Source: an uncultured Cellvibrio sp. (GTDB lineage Bacteria > Pseudomonadota > Gammaproteobacteria > Pseudomonadales > Cellvibrionaceae). From it: a stretch of 5,034 nt of DNA. Position numbers and translations under genes: made by a program. Shown one piece after another: positions 1-5,034 of the stretch. Each line of letters opens with the position of its first letter. The first letter of the stretch is position 1. Location of the stretch: positions 1 to 5,034 of the forward strand of contig CAMLRJ010000306.1 of NCBI GenBank assembly GCA_946482345.1, in the 5' to 3' direction. Below the pieces are notes generated by a model. The model had not been told where the DNA came from. It worked only from the letters and a program-made list of their open reading frames with translations, and searched no databases.

Positions 1-20
1 CCCTTGGCAAGGGGGAGGGA
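1..20 (-). repeat. Left, partial copy of a palindromic intergenic repeat
   Basis: These bases are the reverse complement of 60-79, apart from one extra G in the G-run at 11-15. The copy has its own small palindrome: CCCTTG at 1-6 faces CAAGGG at 8-13. Its outer half and its tail would lie to the left of base 1, so only part is visible. With the right copy it forms a head-to-head inverted pair separated by 39 bases (21-59), in the style of paired REP elements. I infer, but cannot show from one window, that it is a dispersed genomic repeat. Confidence 0.75.
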
Positions 21-59
21 CTTGACTCCCTTCTTATTTTGTTGCGGAGTGAAATCTGT

Positions 60-95
60 TCCCTCCCCTTGCCAAGGGGAGGGTTAGGGTGGGGT
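60..95 (+). repeat. Right, complete copy of the palindromic repeat with G-rich tail
   Basis: The head is a perfect 11-bp inverted repeat around one central base: CCCTCCCCTTG (61-71), C72, CAAGGGGAGGG (73-83). A non-palindromic tail, TTAGGGTGGGGT (84-95), follows. A palindromic head plus an asymmetric tail resembles REP-type elements. The head can fold alone, or pair with the left copy at 1-20 to give a stem of about 20 bp around a 39-base loop. Either fold would sit in the suf transcript between whatever gene lies upstream and sufA. There is no U-tract after the stem, so it does not look like an intrinsic terminator. Confidence 0.8.
76..94 (+). other. Four-tract G-quadruplex motif upstream of sufA
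   Basis: Four G-tracts (76-79, 81-83, 87-89, 91-94) are separated by loops of 1, 3 and 1 bases (A, TTA, T). This fits the canonical G3+N1-7 quadruplex pattern, and short loops of this kind usually favour a stable parallel fold. The G-rich strand is the mRNA-sense strand, and the motif ends 15 bases before the sufA Shine-Dalgarno sequence. It shares 76-83 with the right arm of the repeat hairpin, so the two folds exclude each other. Motif presence is seen directly; folding and function are inference. Confidence 0.6.
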
Positions 96-109
96 GAAAA
101 TATTTAACC

Positions 110-115
110 GGAGGG
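110..115 (+). promoter_or_regulatory. Ribosome binding site deciding the sufA start
   Basis: GGAGGG lies 5 bases before the ATG at 121. A longer in-frame reading begins with a GTG at 94-96, but that codon is formed by the end of the repeat tail and would place this strong site inside the gene. The ATG at 121 is therefore the start. Confidence 0.85.
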
Positions 116-120
116 TCATC

Positions 121-480
121 ATGTCAGTAGAAACCTTTAATCCCAACCAACAAACTGTTTCAGTAACAGCGGCGGCTGCAGCGCATTTCAAACGTGAAAT
201 TGAAAAAAAAGATGCAAAAGCAGTGCGTTTGAGTGTGAAGCAAAGTGGTTGTACCGGTTGGATGTATGTTGTCGATTTGGTTGAATCGGCGAATCCGGAT
301 GATCTGCATATTGCGATGGAGTCGGGTGCAGAATTATTGGTTGATCCAAAAAGTTTATCGGTGGTGGGCGGTACGCAAATTGATTACGTTACCGAAGGTG
401 TGAATCGCCAGCTTAAGTTTTTAAATCCACGCGTAAAAGATTATTGCGGTTGTGGTGAAAGTTTCAGTGTAGAGAATTAA
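121..480 (+). CDS. sufA: A-type Fe-S cluster carrier protein (HesB/IscA family), SufA-like
   Basis: The product is 119 residues long, a usual length for the A-type carriers SufA, IscA and ErpA. These bind a [2Fe-2S] or [4Fe-4S] cluster in the cytoplasm and pass it to apo-enzymes. The three family cysteines are present: Cys44 in SGCTGW, and Cys109 and Cys111 in the C-terminal CGCGESF motif. The VDPKS segment (74-78) and the stretch leading into NPRVKDYCGCG are also typical. An N-terminal tail of about 12 residues precedes the first beta strand. sufT follows after 2 bases and sufE after that, so the suf context favours SufA. Sequence alone separates SufA from IscA or ErpA poorly, so the family is certain and the symbol is a contextual choice. 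The palindromic repeat and G-quadruplex motif lie just upstream. Confidence 0.88.
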   Translation: MSVETFNPNQQTVSVTAAAAAHFKREIEKKDAKAVRLSVKQSGCTGWMYVVDLVESANPDDLHIAMESGAELLVDPKSLSVVGGTQIDYVTEGVNRQLKFLNPRVKDYCGCGESFSVEN

Positions 481-482
481 TT

Positions 483-1019
483 ATGTCCGAAAGACGTATG
501 GTGGTGGCATTGGAAGATTGTCCGGCGCGACGTGTGCCGGATGGAACACCATTGACCATTCCCAAAGATACTTTTGTCACCATCACCCAGTCGCTTGGGG
601 GCAATTACACCCTGACCTATCACGGACAAATGGTTCGTGTGGACGGTACTGATGCTGACAAGTTGGGTCTGGAATCCGAGACGTTGGAATTTCCCGAGCC
701 AGTGGACGACAAAATCTCTGAAGATCAGGTTTGGTACGCACTGGGTACAGTTTATGATCCCGAAATTCCGGTCGATTTGGTGAATCTGGGGTTGATCTAC
801 TCTGTGAAAATTAATCAGGAATCCAAACAGGTTGATATCCAAATGACCCTGACGGCACCGGCTTGCGGTATGGGTCCGGTGTTGGTGGGTGATGTTGAAT
901 ACAGGGTTCGTAAGGTGCCTAACGTGAAGTCAGTAAAAGTTGAGTTGGTGTTTGATCCACCCTGGGCGCGGAACATGATGAGTGAAGAAGCGCAGCTGGC
1001 GACGGGGATGTTTTACTGA
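483..1019 (+). CDS. sufT: SUF-associated Fe-S maturation protein SufT (MIP18/DUF59 family)
   Basis: The product has 178 residues and matches the long form of SufT found inside suf operons. An N-terminal domain (about 1-70, with DCPARRVPDGTPLTIP at 12-27) precedes a MIP18/DUF59 domain (about 78-165). The latter shows YDPEIPVDLVNLGLIY at 91-106, the TAPACGMGP loop with Cys128 at 124-132, and DPPW at 158-161. SufT homologues help mature Fe-S proteins; the exact biochemical step is not settled. The ATG at 483 is chosen because family members begin just before the DCPARR motif. Its ribosome binding site (AGAGA, 471-475) is weak, so translation is probably coupled to sufA, whose stop lies 2 bases upstream. 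The stop codon shares one base with the sufE start. Confidence 0.9.
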   Translation: MSERRMVVALEDCPARRVPDGTPLTIPKDTFVTITQSLGGNYTLTYHGQMVRVDGTDADKLGLESETLEFPEPVDDKISEDQVWYALGTVYDPEIPVDLVNLGLIYSVKINQESKQVDIQMTLTAPACGMGPVLVGDVEYRVRKVPNVKSVKVELVFDPPWARNMMSEEAQLATGMFY

Positions 1020-1438
1020 TGACCCAATTCGGCATAGATGTCACCGCTGACGATATAGTGGAAACTCTGGATTTTTTCGATTCCTGGGAAGAAAGATACA
1101 AGTACATCATAGACCTGGGTAAAGAGCTCCCGCCCATGGCTGAAGAGCTGCACACCGAAGACCGGCTGGTTCGTGGCTGCCAAAGCCAGGTTTGGCTGGT
1201 GGAAGAATATCGTGATGGCAGACTCTATTTTCAGGCGGATAGCGATGCTTTTATCGTCAAAGGATTGCTGGCCGTAGTGCTGGCTGCATTTAATGGTAAA
1301 ACGCCTGCAGAAATACAATCTGTCGATATAGCTGACTATTTCACACAATTGGATCTGCTCCAGCATTTAAGTTCCACCCGGGGGAATGGCCTTAAATCCA
1401 TGGTGAAACGAATTCAAGATATAGCTGCAAGCCTTTAA
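1019..1438 (+). CDS. sufE: Cysteine desulfuration protein SufE
   Basis: The product has 139 residues, normal for SufE. SufE takes the persulfide sulfur from the cysteine desulfurase SufS and hands it to the SufBCD scaffold in the cytoplasm. The sulfur-accepting cysteine is Cys54 in the family motif VRGCQSQVW (51-59). The helical region GLLAVVLAAFNGKTPAEI (82-99) and the C-terminal SSTRGNGLKSM (118-128), with the conserved Arg121, are also typical. The ATG overlaps the sufT stop by one base (TGATG), a classic coupling arrangement, and GGGGA at 1004-1008 may serve as its ribosome binding site. The paralogue CsdE has a similar fold, but the neighbouring sufA and sufT support SufE. It is the last suf gene here; no clear terminator follows. 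Confidence 0.93.
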   Translation: MTQFGIDVTADDIVETLDFFDSWEERYKYIIDLGKELPPMAEELHTEDRLVRGCQSQVWLVEEYRDGRLYFQADSDAFIVKGLLAVVLAAFNGKTPAEIQSVDIADYFTQLDLLQHLSSTRGNGLKSMVKRIQDIAASL

Positions 1439-1465
1439 TTTTCTGTCAGTTTTTCGATTTCAGAC

Positions 1466-1495
1466 CGTACAAAATCGGGCAAACCTGCGTATAAT
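1466..1495 (+). promoter_or_regulatory. Candidate sigma-70 promoter for ndk
   Basis: A perfect TATAAT -10 hexamer lies at 1490-1495. The -35 is weak: CGTACA at 1466-1471 gives 18-bp spacing and matches TTGACA only in its last three bases. A TG at 1486-1487 is one base too far upstream for a standard extended -10. Transcription would start near 1502, giving a leader of about 70 bases before ndk. The position, in the only sizeable gap between genes, supports a real promoter, but the weak -35 suggests activator help or modest strength. Confidence 0.55.
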
Positions 1496-1515
1496 CCGCG
1501 GGTTTTGAATTTTAT

Positions 1516-1540
1516 GGACGGGAACCAACAAACCCTGTCC
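1516..1540 (+). other. Small stem-loop in the ndk leader
   Basis: GGACGGG (1516-1522) can pair with CCCTGTCC (1533-1540), leaving one bulged T at 1536 and a 10-base loop. It lies between the candidate promoter and the ndk ribosome binding site. The bases after it are not a T-run, so it is not an intrinsic terminator. Whether it affects ndk expression is unknown, and a stem of this size can occur by chance. Confidence 0.3.
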
Positions 1541-1560
1541 TTGTCGATTGAAAGCGGTGT

Positions 1561-1565
1561 GGAGA
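1561..1565 (+). promoter_or_regulatory. Ribosome binding site deciding the ndk start
   Basis: GGAGA lies 6 bases before the ATG at 1572. An in-frame TTG at 1548 would add 8 residues upstream of the conserved N terminus found in the family, so the ATG at 1572 is preferred. Confidence 0.8.
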
Positions 1566-1571
1566 CCCCCG

Positions 1572-1997
1572 ATGGCTGTTGAACAAACCCTATCCATTAT
1601 TAAGCCGGATGCAGTACGCGATAACCATATTGGTGAGATTGTTGATCGTTTTGAAAAAGCAGGATTGAAAATTGTTGCCCAATGCATGATGCATTTGAGC
1701 AAAGCAGAAGCTGAAGGATTTTATGCAGAACATAAAGGTAAGGGATTTTTTGATGGTCTGGTTGAGTTTATGACATCAGGCCCTGTAGTGGTTCAGGTGT
1801 TATCGGGTGAAAATGCGATTGCATTGAATCGTGAGATTATGGGGGCGACAGATCCGTCAAAAGCAGCTCCGGGAACCTTGAGAGCATTGTTCGGTACGAA
1901 GATTAGTTCCAATGCGGTTCACGGTTCGGATTCTCCTGTTTCTGCTGCGCGTGAAATTGCTTATTTCTTTGCCAGTCACCAAGTGATTATTCGTTAA
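1572..1997 (+). CDS. ndk: Nucleoside diphosphate kinase
   Basis: The 141-residue product matches the usual bacterial Ndk length (about 140-143). Ndk transfers the gamma phosphate of ATP to nucleoside diphosphates through a phospho-histidine and balances the NTP and dNTP pools in the cytoplasm. The catalytic histidine is His117 in the signature NAVHGSDS (114-121). Other expected active-site residues are Lys11 in IIKPDAV, Tyr51, Arg87, Thr93, Arg104 and Asn114, with Glu128 near the histidine. One small departure is RALFGTKI (104-111), where many relatives have R-A-D/R-F/Y; the catalytic residues are unaffected. The gene has its own candidate promoter and is followed after 34 bases by rlmN, the same order as in Pseudomonas. 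Confidence 0.97.
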   Translation: MAVEQTLSIIKPDAVRDNHIGEIVDRFEKAGLKIVAQCMMHLSKAEAEGFYAEHKGKGFFDGLVEFMTSGPVVVQVLSGENAIALNREIMGATDPSKAAPGTLRALFGTKISSNAVHGSDSPVSAAREIAYFFASHQVIIR

Positions 1998-2031
1998 TAG
2001 ATCGTTCGTTAATTCTTTTCAGGATATCAAC

Positions 2032-3225
2032 ATGAGTCAAATGGCTGCCAATATTCAATCTGTTGCGATGAGTGATTCATCGTCTCCGGTTGCAGCCAAT
2101 CCTGAAAAAATCAATTTGATGGGGCTGCCTGAAGCTAAACTCGTTGCATTTTTTGAATCTATTGGCGAGAAAAAATTTCGTGCAATTCAAGTCATGAAAT
2201 GGATCCATCAATTGGGTGCTGACAACTTTGATGATATGACCAATGTCAGCAAGGATTTGCGATCCAAATTAAAACATATTGCTGAAATTCGTTTGCCGGA
2301 AGTGGTGCAACAATTTGATTCTGCGGATGGCACACGTAAATTTTTAATTCGTGTAAGCGGCGGCAATGTGATTGAAACGGTTTATATTCCCGACGGTGAT
2401 CGTGGAACCTTGTGTGTTTCTTCGCAAGTGGGTTGCTCGTTGGATTGCAGTTTTTGTGCAACCGGCAAACAAGGATTCAATCGTGATTTAACAGCAGCAG
2501 AAATTATCGGACAGGTTTGGATTGCGGCGAAATCATTTGGCCAGCTCAGCGGAACCGGCCCGCGCATGGTTACCAATGTGGTGATGATGGGCATGGGTGA
2601 ACCTCTGTTGAATTTCGATAATGTTGTCGATGCAATGAACCTGATGATGCACGACAATGCGTATGGCATTTCCAAACGCCGTGTGACTTTGAGTACATCG
2701 GGTGTAGTACCGCAATTGGATCGATTGAGTCAATACACTGATGCTTGTCTCGCGATTTCCTTGCATGCGCCCAATGATGAATTGCGTAATGAATTGGTGC
2801 CAATCAACCGCAAATATCCGATTGCCATGTTGCTGGATTCGGCTAAGCGTTATATCGAAGCCATGCCGGATACCCATCGTAAAATTACCATTGAATATAC
2901 CTTGATTGATCAAGTGAATGACCGTCCGCATCATGCAAAAGAATTAGCAGAACTGTTGCGTAATATTCCGGTAAAAATAAATTTGATTCCGTTTAATCCA
3001 TTTAATCTTTCCAACTATAAACGTGTCAGCAATAACGCATTGCGCAAATTTCAGGAAATATTAATGGAAGAGGGCTACATCACAACTGTTAGAACCACGC
3101 GCGGCGATGATATAGATGCTGCCTGCGGACAATTGGCAGGGCAGGTAAATGATATCACTCGTCGCAGTGAACGTTATCGAGCACAGTTCGATGACGTGCA
3201 ATCAATAAAAATAATTGGTCAGTGA
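2032..3225 (+). CDS. rlmN: Dual-specificity RNA methyltransferase RlmN (23S rRNA m2A2503 / tRNA m2A37)
   Basis: The 397-residue product is a radical-SAM enzyme that methylates C2 of A2503 in 23S rRNA and of A37 in some tRNAs, tuning translation accuracy. The [4Fe-4S]/SAM motif CSLDCSFC places Cys135, Cys139 and Cys142. The mechanistic cysteine pair is present as Cys128 (TLCVSS) and Cys365 ([11 protein letters not shown]), and Glu115 sits in [16 protein letters not shown] (187-194) is the SAM-binding glycine-rich stretch. An N-terminal helical domain spans about 26-100, preceded by a poorly conserved Ser/Ala-rich tail of about 25 residues, which makes the protein slightly longer than E. coli RlmN. 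The ATG at 2032 has AGGAT at 2021-2025; in-frame ATGs at 2041 and 2068 are less well placed. The Cys pair argues for RlmN; Cfr shares it but does not fit this conserved housekeeping locus. Confidence 0.97.
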   Translation: MSQMAANIQSVAMSDSSSPVAANPEKINLMGLPEAKLVAFFESIGEKKFRAIQVMKWIHQLGADNFDDMTNVSKDLRSKLKHIAEIRLPEVVQQFDSADGTRKFLIRVSGGNVIETVYIPDGDRGTLCVSSQVGCSLDCSFCATGKQGFNRDLTAAEIIGQVWIAAKSFGQLSGTGPRMVTNVVMMGMGEPLLNFDNVVDAMNLMMHDNAYGISKRRVTLSTSGVVPQLDRLSQYTDACLAISLHAPNDELRNELVPINRKYPIAMLLDSAKRYIEAMPDTHRKITIEYTLIDQVNDRPHHAKELAELLRNIPVKINLIPFNPFNLSNYKRVSNNALRKFQEILMEEGYITTVRTTRGDDIDAACGQLAGQVNDITRRSERYRAQFDDVQSIKIIGQ

Positions 3226-3236
3226 TCGCAATCATC

Positions 3237-3240
3237 GGAG
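3237..3240 (+). promoter_or_regulatory. Ribosome binding site deciding the pilF start
   Basis: GGAG lies exactly 5 bases (all T) before the ATG at 3246. An in-frame GTG at 3222 overlaps the end of rlmN and would add 8 hydrophobic residues ahead of a good lipoprotein signal peptide. The ATG at 3246 is therefore chosen. Confidence 0.8.
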
Positions 3241-3245
3241 TTTTT

Positions 3246-4022
3246 ATGAATCGAGTTCAGCTACTTCGTTTTGCTTTGATTTTATTTTGTAGTTTTGCAT
3301 TAACTGCATGTGTGACAGAAAGGCTCGATGGAAAGCGAAGAATTGTTGATAAAGATGAAGCGCTTAAACAGCATATCCAACTGGTAGAAGGGTATGTTTC
3401 GTTAAAGAATCGTGAGTCGGCACGTCACCATATTCGAAAAGCGATGGAAATCAATAAAGATTCTCCGCAAGTGCTGGGTGCATTGGCATTGGTGTATCAG
3501 TTGGAAGGTGAAAATAAATTAGCAGAAGAAACCTACAAAAAAGCAATCAGGAAAAATAAACATTTGTCATCCATAGAAAATAATTATGGCTATTTTTTGT
3601 ATGGGTTGAAGCGTTATGAAGATGCTTTGGTGCAATTTGAAGCAGCAGCAGCAAATCTGGATTTTGATGATCGCGCTGCGGCTTTGGTTAATGTAGGGCG
3701 TTCTTCTTTATTGTTAGGTAATAAATCCCGTGCCAAAGCAGCCTTTGAACATGCCGCTATATTGAAGCCCGGGTTTCCTGATCCTTTTATTGAGCTGGCC
3801 GGTATTTACTTTTCAGAGCAGGATTATCCGAAAGCAAAAGAATCTTTGGATAAATTTATGAATTTGGGGCAGCAGACGCCGCGTGCGCTATTAATGGCGA
3901 TACGGCTTGAGCGGATGTTTGGTAACAAGGATAGAGAAGCCAGTTACGTACTGGTTTTGAAAAATCGATATCCTTATTCAAAAGAATATTTGGAGTATCG
4001 GCAAACACTCATGAACCAATAG
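3246..4022 (+). CDS. pilF: Type IV pilus pilotin lipoprotein, TPR family (PilF/PilW)
   Basis: The 258-residue product begins with a lipoprotein signal peptide: Arg3 and Arg8, a hydrophobic core (9-18), then the lipobox LTAC with Cys22 as the lipidated residue. The next residue is Val, not Asp, so transport to the outer membrane is expected. The rest is mostly helix-turn-helix TPR units, roughly at 38-71, 74-106, 109-139, 145-176, 179-207 and 213-245. Good examples are LAEETYKKAIRKNK (92-105) and RYEDALVQFEAAAAN (123-137). Length and layout match PilF of Pseudomonas and PilW of Neisseria, which guide the secretin PilQ to the outer membrane for type IV pilus assembly. The position between rlmN and rodZ is the conserved one for pilF. 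Other TPR lipoproteins such as NlpI are alternatives, but context disfavours them. rodZ starts 11 bases downstream. Confidence 0.92.
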   Translation: MNRVQLLRFALILFCSFALTACVTERLDGKRRIVDKDEALKQHIQLVEGYVSLKNRESARHHIRKAMEINKDSPQVLGALALVYQLEGENKLAEETYKKAIRKNKHLSSIENNYGYFLYGLKRYEDALVQFEAAAANLDFDDRAAALVNVGRSSLLLGNKSRAKAAFEHAAILKPGFPDPFIELAGIYFSEQDYPKAKESLDKFMNLGQQTPRALLMAIRLERMFGNKDREASYVLVLKNRYPYSKEYLEYRQTLMNQ

Positions 4023-4033
4023 GGGTAATTGAA

Positions 4034-4855
4034 ATGACAAGCGATTTCGACCCTGCTGCACCGGAAGTTAATCACTCTTCTCCAGGAAAAATCTTGCGTG
4101 ATGCAAGAGAAAAACTGGGCCTTACCCAGGAACAGGTTGCCAGTGAGTTGTATATGACCCTGACCAAGGTAAAAGCAATAGAGTCGGATCAGTTTAATCG
4201 TTTGCATTCAGATACATTTATTCGTGGGTACTTACGCACTTACGCCCAGTTGGTTAAGGTTGACCTCAGTGAGTTAATGTCGATTTATGATAATCAGGCA
4301 AAAATTCTTGGTTTGAAAGAAGTTTTTGTGCCATCCAAACAAGAAACTTCTGCGAAAAAATTTTGGCAATCTGTCGCGGTGTTGATAGGTGTCTTGTTAT
4401 TAATGTGGCTGGTTTCTGTTTGGTTTTTGGATAATCGAAAACAGGATGATTATTCCAATATTGGTATTGCCCTGCCTGAGAAAGTTGATACTGAATTGAA
4501 TATCGCTAATGATCAGTCAGTGCAAAATGCCAATGCGATGTCGGTATCTTCAGTCAGCGCGATCACTGATGCCACATTGAATACGGCTCATCAAAGTTCT
4601 GCTCAGGATCGTTTGGATTTTTATTTTCGTGATGAGTGCTGGGTTGAAGTAAGTGATGCCAATGGCGATGTTCTGGTAACGGAACTCCAATTAAAAGACA
4701 GTCAGCTGAGTTTGACAGGCAGGCGCCCGTTTGATGTGAAGTTGGGAAATTCACCCGCAGTCAGTTTAAAGCTGAATGGTGAAGAAATCCGTTTGATGCC
4801 AACATTGGGTACCAATGTATTGGCGTTGAAAGTAGGTTCCAGGTCAGGAAATTAA
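4034..4855 (+). CDS. rodZ: Cytoskeletal/morphogenesis protein RodZ
   Basis: The 273-residue product has the RodZ layout. A cytoplasmic helix-turn-helix domain (about 17-90, with [19 protein letters not shown] at 18-36 and [12 protein letters not shown] at 61-72) is followed by a Lys-rich juxtamembrane stretch. Next come a single membrane segment (about 111-132) and a periplasmic part ending in a DUF4115-type beta domain (about 192-268). RodZ binds MreB through its helix-turn-helix domain and supports rod-shaped wall growth at the inner membrane. The FxRGY region belongs to the part of the family that contacts MreB. AGGGG at 4021-4025 precedes the ATG by 8 bases. The protein is shorter than E. 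coli RodZ (about 337 residues), mainly in the periplasmic linker (133-191), which is rich in Ser, Ala, Asn and Thr. Its stop is one base from the ispG start. Confidence 0.93.
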   Translation: MTSDFDPAAPEVNHSSPGKILRDAREKLGLTQEQVASELYMTLTKVKAIESDQFNRLHSDTFIRGYLRTYAQLVKVDLSELMSIYDNQAKILGLKEVFVPSKQETSAKKFWQSVAVLIGVLLLMWLVSVWFLDNRKQDDYSNIGIALPEKVDTELNIANDQSVQNANAMSVSSVSAITDATLNTAHQSSAQDRLDFYFRDECWVEVSDANGDVLVTELQLKDSQLSLTGRRPFDVKLGNSPAVSLKLNGEEIRLMPTLGTNVLALKVGSRSGN

Positions 4856-4856
4856 T

Positions 4857-5034
4857 ATGCATTGTGAGTCTCCGATTAAGCGTCGTAAATCTCGCCAGAT
4901 AATGGTTGGCAATGTTCCTGTAGGTGGTGATGCACCAATTTCTGTGCAGAGTATGACTAACACAGAAACGACAGATGTTGCTGCGACGGTTGAACAAATT
5001 CGTCGTATCCAATTAGCGGGTGCAGACATAGTGC
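4857..5034 (+). CDS. ispG: 4-hydroxy-3-methylbut-2-enyl diphosphate synthase IspG, 5' part only
   Basis: The first 59 codons are visible and the gene runs off the end of the window. The segment [19 protein letters not shown] (6-24), then [21 protein letters not shown] (28-48) and the GADIV at the edge, is the characteristic IspG/GcpE N terminus. IspG is a [4Fe-4S] enzyme that reductively opens methylerythritol cyclodiphosphate to HMBPP in the MEP isoprenoid pathway. Its cluster-binding cysteines are C-terminal and not visible here. AGGAA at 4846-4850 is the ribosome binding site, 6 bases before the ATG, and lies inside the end of rodZ. With one base between the genes, co-transcription and probable coupling with rodZ are expected. 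hisS usually follows in this gene order, but that is outside the window. Confidence 0.96.
   Translation, partial: MHCESPIKRRKSRQIMVGNVPVGGDAPISVQSMTNTETTDVAATVEQIRRIQLAGADIV

Noticed and set aside
22..55. Possible promoter in the spacer between the repeats (TTGACT at 22-27)
   Set aside because: The -35-like hexamer is good, but nothing resembling TATAAT lies 16-18 bases downstream. The nearest candidate, TGAAAT at 50-55, is 22 bases away.
94..120. In-frame GTG start adding 9 residues to SufA
   Set aside because: The GTG is made by the end of the repeat tail, has no ribosome binding site of its own, and would bury the strong GGAGGG at 110-115 inside the gene.
477..842. Antisense reading frame opposite sufT
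   Set aside because: It lies wholly opposite a well-supported gene, its translation shows no recognisable domain, and it has no plausible context of its own.
1442..1464. Terminator after sufE (TCTG...CAGA stem)
   Set aside because: The stem is only 4 bp, A+T-rich in context, and no T-run follows its 3' arm.
1548..1571. In-frame TTG start adding 8 residues to Ndk
   Set aside because: Ndk proteins begin at about [13 protein letters not shown], and GGAGA at 1561-1565 is well spaced for the ATG at 1572.
1990..2013. Direct repeat TTCGTTAAT (1990-1998 and 2005-2013) at the ndk/rlmN junction
   Set aside because: Only 9 bases, A+T-rich and partly coding; it is most simply a small local duplication or chance, with no sign of a binding site.
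2533..2934. Antisense reading frames opposite rlmN (also 2246-2461, 2382-2675 and 2570-2803)
   Set aside because: They are His-, Ile- and Arg-rich shadows of the rlmN codons on the opposite strand, with no family resemblance.
3222..3245. In-frame GTG start adding 8 residues to PilF
   Set aside because: GGAG at 3237-3240 points to the ATG at 3246, which gives a normal lipoprotein signal peptide with Cys at residue 22.
1..5034. CRISPR array, tRNA or rRNA gene, insertion sequence or phage genes
   Set aside because: None is visible. The window is filled by eight collinear housekeeping genes, and the only repeats are the palindromic pair at 1-95.

Overview
The window carries eight genes, all on the + strand and tightly packed. 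In order they are an A-type Fe-S carrier (sufA-like), sufT, sufE, ndk, rlmN, pilF/pilW, rodZ and the 5' end of ispG. The proteins, the moderate A+T content and above all the block ndk-rlmN-pilF-rodZ-ispG point to a gammaproteobacterium with type IV pili and rod shape. That block is the Pseudomonas-type order. A Cellvibrio-like relative is my best guess, but this is inference from gene order and protein style, not from a database search.

Region 1 (1-120) has no gene. It holds two inverted copies of a C/G-rich palindromic repeat: a left copy cut by the window edge and a complete right copy with a G-rich tail. The right copy also contains a four-tract G-quadruplex motif on the mRNA-sense strand. 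The sufA ribosome binding site follows directly.

Region 2 (121-1438) is the distal part of a SUF Fe-S cluster assembly operon. The genes are separated by 2 bases (sufA/sufT) or overlap by 1 base (sufT/sufE). sufB, sufC, sufD and sufS would be expected upstream of the window but cannot be seen.

Region 3 (1439-1571) is the only sizeable gap between genes. It contains a perfect TATAAT -10 box, small inverted repeats and the ndk ribosome binding site. I see no convincing intrinsic terminator after sufE, so suf transcripts may read into ndk.

Region 4 (1572-5034) holds ndk (nucleotide homeostasis), rlmN (radical-SAM rRNA/tRNA methyltransferase), pilF/pilW (type IV pilus pilotin lipoprotein), rodZ (MreB-linked morphogenesis protein) and ispG (isoprenoid precursor synthesis, truncated by the window end). 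Gaps here are 34, 20, 11 and 1 bases, which suggests co-transcription from ndk or rlmN onward. RlmN and IspG are both [4Fe-4S] enzymes, so they are expected clients of the SUF machinery encoded next door.

All genes belong to known families and all look intact. I found no undescribed protein system. The most interesting signal is the non-coding repeat/G-quadruplex module in front of sufA, followed by the SUF cluster sitting where Pseudomonas carries its ISC cluster.
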